NCBI GenBank assembly: GCA_008508345.1
Contig: QNGE01001006.1
Span: forward strand, 33,101-97,100
DNA length: 64,000 nucleotides
Source: Paragonimus westermani
Lineage: Eukaryota; Platyhelminthes; Trematoda; Plagiorchiida; Troglotrematidae
Direction of reading: 5' to 3'
Shown here in pieces: positions 24,590 to 36,050 of the stretch. The notes beneath the pieces are model-generated. The model worked only from the letters and a program-made list of their open reading frames with translations, was not told the DNA's origin and searched no databases. Made by a program: the position numbers and the translations under genes. Each line of letters starts with the position of its first letter. Within the stretch, counting starts at the first letter, position 1.

Positions 24590-25897
24590 CTGGAAGCAGA
24601 AAATTGATAACCAGACATTACAAATGATGAAGGGCATCCGTATTGTGGATAGATATGCAAACATTTAGACTACCAGTAAGCAGCAACACCAGTAACTTCA
24701 ACTTCATGAATGAAAGTAGCAAAACAACAATCGAGATTCCCACAAGTCACAAGTTGTGAGTGGTTCACCAAGGTAATCTGACAAAGATGATGTAGAAAAC
24801 GACCTACATGCAACAGTAAAACCAACCTGAAATGCATTCTCCTGAATGCAGCCGGTAAATCATGACGAAGTTACAGCTGAAGACGGGTCTACATCATCAG
24901 GTTTGTTCACTACAACCTTCAGGAATATACACTGTTCTTTTTTTATTTCGTCTACGAACACAGACTTATTGGTTAATATATTGGCTCGGCTGAATGGTGT
25001 TAGGATCAGGGTCAATCGGAGACACATGATCCACAGATACTACCTAAAGCTAAAAACCTATGTATGCATGCATGTTGGAATCACTCGTTCGGTGTGCAAA
25101 TAACACTGACGAGGACCAGAAATGAATGATTTTACAAATACTCATAGAAAATTTCTAACTCCGCCAGATAGCCGTAACATAGAACATGTGTGTGCGGCCA
25201 AAGTTGACCTACTTCCACGCGTGCAACGCGATATGAAGATATGTGAATCAATTCACTGAGGTTGTTTAATGAATGGCATATCGCAAAAAACCCAGGATAG
25301 CTAGTTCACCAATCTGCTTTATGAAATCGGCCCAAACTATAAGTGTTAATTATTCGCGTATTGAGGCTAAAGCACATTTCATCTATTGGAGTGTGGACCG
25401 GCGTCACCTCCATCCAATGTGACTAAATAGACTAGGTTGCATTTCTGTGTCAACACTCATTCCCTTTTTGATGACTTCTATGACGTGTGTCCTCACGCTG
25501 ACGTTGTTCAAAATATATGAAAAATAACTTTCTTCATCTTCGCCTGCATGATGAATTTGAAAACTGTTGTTTCCCTGTTTGCCTATGGAGACTGACTACA
25601 CAGAACAGGATTGACAAAACAAATTTTAATCCTGAAACTGTCTGGTGACCTCGAGTCTGATGAAACACCTTAGCAGGCATGCAAAATCAGTAACTTTCCT
25701 GAAACTCGTCTTTTGGTTAGAACGACTTACGCAACTCTAGTAGCTAGACTATGAGTTTAGGGGCTGGAAGTAAGACAAACAAATTGTTAACAGAAAAGCA
25801 TATGAGCGAGCCACACTGGCGTGAATGCACATATCTACAACGCGTGTTACATCACGACTTCTGGTGACAGTAAGGGACAATAATGCGGAGGACTCAC
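24590..25897. other. SLC38A9 intron, 1308 bp
   Basis: Bounded by gtgagt (after 25898 on the minus strand) and ttccag (before 24589). Only chance-length open frames are present. Confidence 0.8.
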
Positions 25898-25994
25898 AGC
25901 GTATGTCCTCGGTTGTCTGAACGGCCAGATAGGCCGTGTAACAAGCGATGCCAGCCACAAGCAGCATCAATACGATACCAAAAGAGAAACCAGC
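25898..25994 (-). CDS. SLC38A9: SLC38A9-like transporter, exon with the second membrane segment
   Basis: This 97-bp exon starts in phase 0 directly after the first helix. The acceptor reads tttcaactacag before 25994 and the donor is gtgagt after 25898. The product is AGFSFGIVLMLLVAGIACYT followed by AYLAVQTTEDIR. The AGF start matches the vertebrate KQAGFTTG junction, and the hydrophobic run is the second helix. It leaves in phase 1, matching the next exon. Confidence 0.93.
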
Positions 25995-26577
25995 CTGTAG
26001 TTGAAACAAAATGTTAGGACAATCAGTCAACAAAATAAAAACCACAAGATTGCTCAGAATTCTGCACAGTTATCTTCGTTTAGATGTAACCCATAAATGA
26101 AATGTACCTCTCTGCTACCAAATGGAAACCACAAGACGTTGAAGGATTGAGTAATGTTGCTTTATTAAGAAGGAGTTATTGGAGTCCAAAATATAATTTC
26201 AGAATCAATCATGATCAAAAGAGAGATGCAGAGTTTAGAAAACCCTACAGAGCAAGATGCGCGCTATTGATGATTACCTCTGAATCTAGGAAATTCATGC
26301 GCTTTTTAAGATGGAGTCCGGCTGCTGAAATAGAACATTACAAGCTGCAAGTAACATTGCAACTGAAATATAGGAGAAACTGATCATCTTTGCGATGATG
26401 GTACATTTAAAGAGATCAATCTCGAAATGAAAAGTGGTCGCACAGATCTCTATTTCGCTATCAGTAATACTATGCTGAACAGAGAGAACATCTAATTTAC
26501 TGTTTACCGAGAGGAGTCACAACCTTTACAAAGCATGGTTAATTCTGAACTAACGCATTCATTTATATCGGACATAC
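25995..26577. other. SLC38A9 intron, 583 bp
   Basis: The shortest intron visible, with donor gtatgt and acceptor tttcaactacag. The plus-strand frame 26102-26383 (93 codons) lies across it and has no recognisable domain. Confidence 0.8.
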
Positions 26578-26641
26578 CTGACCGATGGCCCAAGGCATAG
26601 CCAAGATCGACGTCCCCATCATAGTGTTCCATATAGAGAAA
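26578..26641 (-). CDS. SLC38A9: SLC38A9-like transporter, exon with the substrate-binding first helix
   Basis: This 64-bp exon encodes the first, unwound membrane helix. The acceptor reads gtttacgtttatag before 26641 and the donor is gtatgt after 26578. The product is FSIWNTMMGTSIL followed by AMPWAIGQ. The WNTMMGTS box is the signature of SLC38A9; in vertebrates this helix lines the arginine site, and a threonine in the box (T133 in human) is needed for arginine binding. All those residues are kept here, suggesting conserved amino-acid binding. The exon uses two bases from exon 34451-34851 to make ITIFSIW across the junction and ends in phase 0. Confidence 0.95.
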
Positions 26642-29600
26642 CTATAAACGTAAACACACGAGCAGTAATTAGTCTTATATTAAGGTAAAGTAAGAAGAAA
26701 TGCAACATTAATGAAAGGAATACAACACACTTAGCATCCGTAGGCTTTTGACATATTAGTCTTCAAATTGTGGGCACGGGACGGCGGAATGTGTGTAACT
26801 GTTGTTTGGTCGTGCAACATCGCTGTTACAGCGACGAAGGTTCATCAATTCACGATTACAAAGCATCAATGATGTTCGATTACGGGAGTAGTTTGATAGT
26901 TGTTAACGGCTGAATGCCGCTAATCTGTGGCACTCCAATCTGGCTGACAACGACGCAACAGAAGTTCACATCAACAAAGTTACCTTGTGACCTTATGTTG
27001 GACAGAGGTTCGGTCCATAGTATTGAAAACAGGTAACGGAACTTTGAAGTGTTGTTATAAACGAAGCCCTTATCAAACTAGGTCTCTTAAAAACCTAAGT
27101 TTGAAGTGAGAAACCTAAAATGAACTTGATGTGTTGGCCACTCTTAATAGCTTGTTTAGATGATAGTACACACGAATATCACTACAATAAAACGTTGAAA
27201 CAGCCGGTTTCACCTAAAAAACTAAATATGGAATAATTATGAATTCCAACCTAATCATTAAGAGCAGACGTTCTCTTCGCTGTTCAACATGAGTGGCACC
27301 TCCACAGTCACAATACAAGAAGCTGTTCCAGTTACAACGTTCCAATATTGAACGTGAGATCTCCTTGCATCAAGTTTGTGTTTATGCGGCAGTGACACTG
27401 AGGGGTCCTACAATATATGAAATACGTTGTTATCGCGTTTGCGTGACAACTTGTTAATGCCTAAAAGCCACTCAGTATTAAGTAGTTTGATTTTTGAAAC
27501 ATTGAACAATTTGTAGTGAAGTGATTTGGAACAAAAAAGGAAGGTATGCGAGTAATCTGTTGATAAAGCAAACACCTTGTGGTGTCTTGTGCGGCGCAAA
27601 GTTTGATTTTTAAGTTTGATGTTTCACTTTGGAATTTGCATAATTATATTCCGTAGCTCGTGGTGATATCCGTTTTTATTCGCGTGTCGAGTTATTTTTG
27701 TTGAAAAGTAGAAAATGTGATTGAATTCAAGAGCATGATGTATTTGACAAACGATGGTTTTGTGTAAGGTAAACAGATGCACACGGATGCATAGTTAATC
27801 ACCAACTGGCAGCATAAGCTGAAATCTGGGAAAAAACAGTGTCAACTCAGATAAGCCTTTAGCTTCGTTAGCACTCTTAATAGGAATTCAACGGAAGAAT
27901 GCTCGATACTTCAGTTAGCAGTTCATCATGTAACATGTACAGTTGTGGACAATGTTTCGTCACGTTCAACAAAGATCTCTTACTACTATTTGTCAATCAA
28001 AATGTCACTTAACAAGTTTAAGTATGTTTTGAGTCCAGCTCAAAGATACGTCTCAATTTGGATGTCATAATCTGTGTCGCTTCTTAAGATGATCGTGACT
28101 AGGCGTCAGCGTATAATCGGTCATGCCTATTGTGAATTAATTGGCGCAGTGATCAATATTGGTTGGTTCACGAAAACATAACCAAAGATCAAACCTGGTC
28201 GTTACAAAAATGCATACTATTGACAAGCTCTCATAAAGGCAAAACTATGGCTCGGCGCTGTATTTCGGAAACAGCTCGCTGCCGAGTGTATGGGACCGTG
28301 AAAGATTAGAAGAAAATATGGGTTTTCACATTCACAATATTTAGGTTATACACTCTGTGGATCAACCGAACACCTGTCTCAACATTATTTGAAACGTCAC
28401 ATTACCAACTAGTTGAAAACATACAAGGTGAGAAGACGATCGTGTGGTCAGTTTGTAATAAGAATACGACCACTGTGTTGCGTGAGCTTATCTCTGGTTA
28501 TTTCTCAGGATGAGATTTACCGGGTCACATAAATAGCTCTCGGTGAATGTTTTCTAACATGCTGCAAGCCACGGTTCATACGATACATATCTCACTCGAT
28601 ATCAACTTCGAATAAATCGATGTCACTTTTAGATGTCCCAGGAGGTGTTTGAATTTTCCGTAGGCGGCTCTATGGCGAAGAAGGTTGCAATTCTGATGTG
28701 CGCCTGAGTGAGCTGACGGACATGCTGTTTGGCTGGACAGTGTGGATTGGGAGTAAATGTACATTACAGATGCAGGGCGAAGACCCTATTTGTCTTGCCA
28801 TCAATTGCTGCGGTGACCATTACGATGATTCTCTATGATCAACCGAGAAGGGTCTTGCTTAACACTTCCGACCGTTGGGACAATTAGTCAGGCTTTAGTT
28901 GATTGAGGAAATCACCAGGGCACCAACAGACGAGTGATGGCTTTGCCAGATGAATCGGCACCTGGAGTGCATGGTTATCTGTGCAGGTTTTGTGTGTATG
29001 TCGTACGGACACATGGGTGTGCTCAACGATCTCCATGTGCCCCCAAGCATTACCAACACAAATGAGGTGCTGTTGATCTGTCTCCTCCGGCTTGTCGCCT
29101 GAGTTAGCACCCGCTCAGAACACGCACACCACTTGTCACCAGCCAACTAATGAATGTGTGTCAACCTGCTCTCCCGTACATCAGCAGTACGTTCTCGTTC
29201 TTCAAGCAACAATGTTGGGAAGGCGTAAGCCACTGAAGAGATGTATGGATATAATGACACAACAATATTCGTTCATACACTGTGTTTTCGCATGAATATG
29301 GTGCGAGTGATCCGTTATCCTCTATGTTAAACCAGTTCTGTCGAAACATGCTTAGAGGCTAGTTCAGTTGATTTACTCTGGCTCAGATGGGTCTTTCAAC
29401 CGGGAGAGAGGTAGCCGTCAACAAACGTAGGGTGGACCAACAAGAATGCCACCTAGCTGATTATATGGTTGCATTGATGTGGACTGCTAGGCACGTGCAT
29501 ATATACTGTTCTCAATCAGTTAAGCTTCTAGTCTCTGGCTGTCGAATAAAATAACTTATATACCGATAATGACCAGCCTTCTAGATAACGCATCTTCTGG

Positions 29601-32600
29601 AGTGCTGACTTCACTGGGCTGTCAGGATAGATGCTGGGGTACAGTGGTTTTGCCGACGCCTGGGTTCCCCAACAACTCAGGCGTTGTCGTCATTTCAGAT
29701 GGCATCTCTATTTAGCCTGTTAACAACGGTATACTTTCATGAAAGAAGACTAAATTTTACCGCTTAAAACATGACCTCACTCTGATTTGTGATGGATTAC
29801 GGACACCATCCCAGTAAGCATCGAAGTGCCCGATTGCACGTTGTGAAGCACAGCGGACAGTGGTCGTTGATTGTACGGGCGAGGTCAGTGACCTCAGGTA
29901 CTGTTTTTAAGTCAGTAAGAAAGCAAGCGTATAGAAGTGTGCATCGATTTCTGACAACTATGGCGCAGTCATTAGTATCATACACGATTGTGCCACAGTC
30001 CGGTCTTTCATAGACTTGCCCTTTGCTCTTTAATCTGCATATTTTCTCATGTAAATAAATATATATATAATGACAAGATGAAACCAATGTCAAGTGATCA
30101 ACGTTTCATATCAAATGAGAATATGAACTTAAAGTTGTGAATGGTCAGAAGAAAGATAAAAACAGGAAATGAAAAACTAACTGAATTCATGTGACATCTC
30201 GTAACACGAACGTCATCGACTCTGCCACATTGGGCGGTATTCTCCACAAAAAACGTTTATCACATTCTGAAAACCGAAAACATCCTAATGAAGGAAACCT
30301 GAGTGTTAACGTCTTCTTACTTTGAAATTGAGTTGTGCACCGGCTGCCAGGCTACCACTTTCAGTGAAAACCATCAATACCAAATAAAACACAAAATGGT
30401 AAGCGGTGAGCTGGCAGTCGTTGGTTAAACCAACAGACAGTGCGACATGGTGTCATCACGACCGTATGTGAGTCTGCCGTTTTGGTGGAGTCGGTGAACT
30501 TCGTCTCAAGTGACACAACTCTCAACTACACGCCACCAATGCTTTGTAGGTGTTTATATACGGTTGCGGATATTGCATGGACATTTTTGGTTCGGGGAAT
30601 TAGATCGTTCGTGAGGTGATAATATAATTTCGGCCTTCTACAGAAAGACTAGGAGCATGTCGACATCACGGATGAGAAGTTGGTGAAAACCATCCGAATT
30701 TGTGATCTCACCGGGCATTCTACCGGCGCTAATGTAACTCACATGATACATGAACTTCTCCCTCAGCTCCAACTGTTCACCGTTACGGATAGGAGCAGAA
30801 ACCACTCTTGAAATGGCACTTTAATCTTAGAAAACACGATGGCAACTCCAAACTGACGAAGGGAAAACTTTTGTCTGTGTAGATATTATGTGGATGCTGG
30901 TCGACAGAAATACTTCATAATCAGTTGTTATAGACTAGCTGACGATTTGAAACTAAATGGCTAATATGCTAATCAATTACGTGTATATAGTATTTTTGCG
31001 TGCATCAGTTCACTGTTTCCGCTCAGCGTATAAGAGCCATGGTGGATTACGACTACCTTTGCGAACACTAGAATAACATTCGGGTTTAACTTTTACATTT
31101 TTATAATATACGGTGTCTTAGTCACAAACGGTTGGTTAATTTCATTTCACGTAGAGAAGTGTGACAACAACGGAGCATGACTCTCACACTTTCTTGAAAC
31201 TCAGTCATCGTGATCCAGAAATGCGATGGACGTCCATTGCATCAGTTAACCACATAGTGTGACGTCTTTTTTCCGGCGTGAGTGTCGCCGATGAGATCTA
31301 CTTAGGTTGAAGCAGATGTCACGCACTTCTGTGATCAGCAACGACAGCATCTGCTCACGCTGGTAAACGTATGTTTGAACTTCTTCAGGGTGGGGATCTC
31401 ATGTTTCTGTTATCCAAATTAAATAATATTCAACTCACCTAACTTACCTAATCAACGATCTACCCGATAAGCTATGGTTTGATTCTGAACTACCAGCTAG
31501 TTTAGCCATACAAGGACACCTTCTGGTCGAACTATGGAACAGATTTAGTGAACCCAGGATTGAACTCGAATACAATGCGTCTGGCGCAAAAACAGAGGAT
31601 ACTTCCCATACCAGTACAACGCATGAGACCGGAAATCTGTGCACTCTTGAAAATACTTCGTCACATTCTATAGCGAGCTCATACCGATGTTGAGTCAACA
31701 CTGTTACGTACTACACTTACCGTAAATGGACGTAAAACGGACCTTGAACCAACTGTTCTACTGTCAACTAATTGCATATACGCGTCATCTCCATAATCCT
31801 TAAAAATCACAAATCGAAATTGTAGTCCTGCATTTGTGACCTAGATTTTCACCTAGAGAACTCTAGTGCGGGAAAGGAATTAAGAGAGGAAGTGAAACAC
31901 TCGCTGATATCGCATTACCTTAGGACCTAGAAAGTACTTTTCGACAACAAAAGTATGCAGCTAGCAAGGTTATCAGTGTTGTCGATCTAATCATTCTGAA
32001 GGTGTGGTGTTGCAGCTAGTGTAGTGAAGAATATGCTGAATAACGTTGATTAACTATTGACAAACATATTCGCAATATCATTGGAAAGATGTTCGCTGTT
32101 TTGAAGGTAGATTTGTCTACTGTTCGATTAATCAAGTTTTGTACTTACCACCATTCTTGCATTGCCAGTGAATCTGTCGTAAAATCCTACTTACTACAAA
32201 TTTTCCGTATACTCATTATTTATCCAAAACCTTTCTTTCACATTAAGTCCCAATAAATAAGATGAACCAGAGGTTACGTTATTGCTTGCGAACGTTATTA
32301 ATCAAGGGGGCGTCCACGACGCTTATAAGTGTCGACAGATTTTCCCAGAGTATAGCTGACGTCATTCACTGCATGCTTACCACAAAAGGAGGAGAATTAG
32401 GATGGTGACAACTCAAATTTCGGTCAATGCAAGTAAGGATGAAACTATACGTGTCCAGAAGTCAACAAGGTGGATGAGCTCATTGTGATATCACTTTATG
32501 AAAACCAGGCTAGAGTGAATCACCTGTTTGCATAAGATTGTGAAATTCGTTTCGATATTTACATGTAATTAAGACGGGCAACCCAAAGTTTTGTTCACCT

Positions 32601-34450
32601 GAAATTGGTTGTTCGATTAACAGAACATGTCATCTCTGACGCGTGTACACAGGGCGCACCTCGGAGTAGACTGTAGGCTATTCATTACGCATGTGTTTGT
32701 GTTCATGCGCAGTACAATGCACTAGCAATGCACCTAGGAGGGGTGAACGTGGTAATCCAGGCAACGTCTGGATAAACAAAATAACTGCTCAGGTGACTGC
32801 TAATCAACTGTTTGCCCAATGAATAAATGTATTATACCTTGTGGCCTTCGACGGAGTAGTTGGGCTGTGGATAGTGTCGTGCTATGCAACGTCATCCTCA
32901 CGGCTAAACAGCTTTCTGTTGCAACCTTCCAGTGGTTTAAAGAAAACGGTGTGAATTGCTATGGAAAAACAGAGTACATAGATTATGGTAGACTGGTTGT
33001 CGCGCACTGGGTCACGAAATCGAGATAACCGGAATAATAGTGGGATGAGAGGCACTAAGCAATTTCAACCCATCAGAAAGTACTACCCTTCTTCTAAGGA
33101 AACAGCAGTGTTCACAGCTGTTATTGCGCGACAAGCGTTTCGCGTTCGTAGTTACGTTCTACGTTATTGTTTTCAGCAACTCGGCTGTTTAAATCTGACA
33201 AGCGCTCAGCACAGCCGGTCACCACCTTTTACAGAAAAAAATTGACGAGACAGCCGATCCCCATTTTTGACCGGTAGGCGTCAACTGACCACAATCCCGT
33301 CCGCGGCAGCTTGTGCATGGGTTCTGATTGGTTAAACTTTCTCCAGTCAGGAAACCGCTTCGGCCCGATCCTATTACACTGGCGAATAAACCGTTCTTCA
33401 TAAAAGCCACTCATCGTTAAAAATGCTAAGATATATACTATTATCGAACATATACAGTCACATTTCCAGAACACTAAGACATTTGAACAAATGAATGAGC
33501 ACTGCGGATGAACAAGCCGAAACTATCCACACCCAAAATTTATCCTCCACTGACTGTTGACAGGTATGCTACATCATCGTTTTTAATTACTGCTGCCATT
33601 CTCTGCGATGTGGCTGTTTTTCCTGTCTTCAAGAAGCATTCAACAGTTGGATGAGGCATTCAGAATACTTCGTCCATATAAATCAGAATAACTACACACT
33701 CATTTCTCGACGTATACATACATGTTTGGCACATTAGTCAGCTAAACATGTATGGCATTGATGCTGCAACCAATGTAGGCTGTAAATAAACTTACAGCGT
33801 AGGAATATTGTAAACATTGGAACAAATCAGCTGGTTAAAGACAGGGACTCACAACATTAACTTTACTGGTTGTGCTCTCTATCCACGTCCGACTGTATGG
33901 ATAACCAAAGGGGTTTATGGTGAACTGATTCTATTCTGGCATGTTAGGAAGACCCACGAATGAAAGCTTTCGCGACAAAACGTTCATACACCCACACAAT
34001 GGGCGCCAGAAGGTTTCTACCAGCTTAACTCAACACATACAGCAGGTTGACTATACAATATGCGTTAAAATGTTATATCAGAGGTAATCAGCGGAGCGAG
34101 ACGGTAAAATTAAAGGATCAATAGGATCTGTCAGTTCGGAAAAGTTACCGGCAAAATTTGTCACTATGTGTATGTTCCTACCACACTAAACAAGTGCTTT
34201 AGAGACACCTGTGACTGTGGATATATGACCTCTTGATAACTTTTGTGCTGATTAACCGGGTTTCAGTCCATAAAGAACTTGTTGACAATATTACTTTTAC
34301 GCTATGTTGCGATCTCTAATTTCGTAGAGGTTAGTAAGTAAAAATTAATGTGTGATAATCTCAAATAATAAAACGGATGACAAGAACTCGTAGAAGGTTT
34401 TTACAGAAAAAATAACTACATTTTTACAAATAACTCAGCTTTGAACTCAC
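26642..34450. other. SLC38A9 intron, about 7.8 kb
   Basis: No SINE-H copy or exon was recognised. A small dyad, ACGCCTG (29656-29662) and CAGGCGT (29678-29684), lies in a GC-richer patch. A tRNA-like B-box sequence GTTCAATCC occurs on the minus strand near 31556-31564 without a clear partner box. Open frames such as 29797-30093 (minus, 98 codons) and 33229-33474 (minus, 81 codons) have no recognisable domain. Confidence 0.5.
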
Positions 34451-34851
34451 ATTGTTATGATGCTGTGCTGTTTCCCTTTCTCTGGGGTTTTTCCTTCATC
34501 TTTCGAATCACCCGGGCTGTCCACGCCAGAATCTGTTGTCGCCTCTAAACTATCCGTCAAAAGATAAACCTTATTCGTTCCATCCGATCTGGCGGGAACC
34601 AGATTGTCACCGGCCACTACTGGATAGCTGCCGTACTGATCAAGGCCTGCTTCGAATGCCGAATCACCAACCGTCATATAAACCGCATTCTGATCGCTTC
34701 CCGTCTTCACCTTTGGGGATGAGCGATGAATGCGCGGACTGCTACTGTGATGGTCTGCATAGTCAGGGTTTGTAGGTGCATTTCTCTGAAATTGGTCCCG
34801 CTCAATATCATGCACCACATTTCCAGGTTCAACCCTCTCTGTGGCAGATGG
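34451..34851 (-). CDS. SLC38A9: SLC38A9-like transporter, cytosolic N-terminal region exon
   Basis: This 401-bp exon runs up to the first helix. The acceptor reads ggttttttgtag before 34851, with its TAG in frame, so the exon must be spliced; the donor is gtgagt after 34451. It starts in phase 0 with PSATERVEPGNVVHDIERDQ and ends GKQHSIITI across the junction, matching the vertebrate GKNTSLVTIF just before WNTMMG. The region is rich in Ser, Asp, Pro and Lys with no membrane segment, as expected for the cytosolic tail. In vertebrates that tail contacts the Rag-Ragulator complex. A patch YGSYPVVAGDNLVPARSDG may correspond to the vertebrate YSRL...ALIAPDHVVPAP part, but similarity is low. No initiator was identified; one upstream coding exon at least is missing. 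Confidence 0.82.
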
Positions 34852-35919
34852 CTACAAAAAACCATATGATGGCAATGTTAATATGAAGAAAAAACATACC
34901 AAACATTCCAAACCTCAGGGAATTAAAACTTTTCTACATATTCTACTGGTTGTGCTGTGTGCCATGCGACAACGGATACTGGAATGGTAACCAGGGGAAA
35001 TGGCGAATGTAGTTCTATTTAAAAAAAAATTGGGTGGATTAGTGCTAAAGTTCAAGTGGCAGATTCTCCCTCTATATTTTGCTCATCAGCCAGTGGTTAG
35101 TTTGAAAACGTATAAAGTGCTACGTGTAGTCAGTTAGTTACCTAGTGAATATGCAAGTAACAAGAGTAGAACCACATTTGCAAGAAGAATTTAATAAAAA
35201 CTGAAAAGTTTTCGATTGATACTAAATTAACCAGACAGCGACTTGAACACTGGATGACCTTTGTTCACAACGTTCACACTTCTACCGTTCCACACAACGG
35301 CTGATTGCAGACAGATAAACTGGAAGGCTGTGTTAACTTTCGTACAACATGTGACTTATACAGCCGTGAACGGTTCGTCTGCATCAATCCTGATTCATTC
35401 AAGGTAGGGGTGTCATAATGTGGGATTTGTCGTTCACAAATAGTAAACCATTTACATCCGTTAAGACTTGTCAAACATTTGTACGAATGATGCTCTTCCA
35501 TCAGGTTACAACAGGATGAGTCATATTTTAAGATGGTTCAAGATAGTTGCTGCTTTCAATGGCCGAATGATTAACAGAATGAATGAAACATATGGACAAC
35601 TTTCGTGCATTCTGGTTTCTATAAGAACTGGACGCACAGCTTGAATAATTTTTTCCTCTTATCTCTCCCTATTCATGTGAATAACCAAAAAAGATAACTG
35701 CCTCCGAAAAAGGAAACAGTTCCCTAAGATCTGCTTGGTGTTTACACCCTGTACTGTCACTTTATTTGCGATGTCTGTCGGAATCGTATGCTAGACACGC
35801 TATCCTCTTTGACCAAGTCGTCACACGTAGGCGCAGATTTGTCAAGTCACTATTACCATAATGCCCAAAACAACATTGTCATTACCTCCCCACCCCATCA
35901 AAAGTGACGCACGCAGAAA
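34852..35919. other. Upstream SLC38A9 intron or flank
   Basis: No exon with a start codon ending in phase 0 was recognised. The minus frame 35274-35501 (75 codons) has no domain and no convincing splice context. Confidence 0.45.
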
Positions 35920-36050
35920 TGGTGGCCCAGCGGAAAATGACACTGTCTCGTAACGCGAACGGTAGCCAGTTCAAACCCTCACTCAGGCTACCTCTGTCTG
36001 ATGATTCCAAACAAGGACGAAACGGATTGTGAAGTTTTGGATTGATGGTG
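35920..36050 (+). mobile_element. Second tRNA-headed SINE-like repeat with hammerhead-like core
   Basis: An A box TGGCCCAGCGG (35923-35933) and a B box GTTCAAACCC (35969-35978) stand at normal tRNA spacing. Twenty bases after the B box begins CTGATGA (35998-36004), then TTCC-AAACAA-GGAC, then GAAAC (36019-36023). The layout resembles the Smα SINE-like repeat of schistosomes, which has a pol III head and a hammerhead, and the core resembles it more than SINE-H does. Differences: the first stem II pair is T-C, stem I is weak, and cleavage would fall at GTT rather than GTC. Only one copy was seen. The 3' end is arbitrary. Confidence 0.55.
35998..36036 (+). ncRNA. Degenerate hammerhead-like motif
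   Basis: CTGATGA (35998-36004), a three-pair stem II (T36006-A36017, C36007-G36016, C36008-G36015), GAAA (36019-36022), then a possible stem III A36022-T36035, C36023-G36034. The nominal cleavage base is T36036. Stem I (before 35998 and after 36036) pairs poorly. Probably a decayed ribozyme, not an active one. Confidence 0.45.

Noticed and set aside
29656..29684. ACGCCTG/CAGGCGT dyad as a structured RNA
   Set aside because: Seven pairs with a 15-base loop is within chance expectation over 64 kb, and nothing else supports it.
31540..31700. B-box-like GTTCAATCC on the minus strand as a tRNA gene
   Set aside because: No convincing A box, acceptor stem or anticodon arm could be drawn; at most a decayed tRNA-derived repeat.
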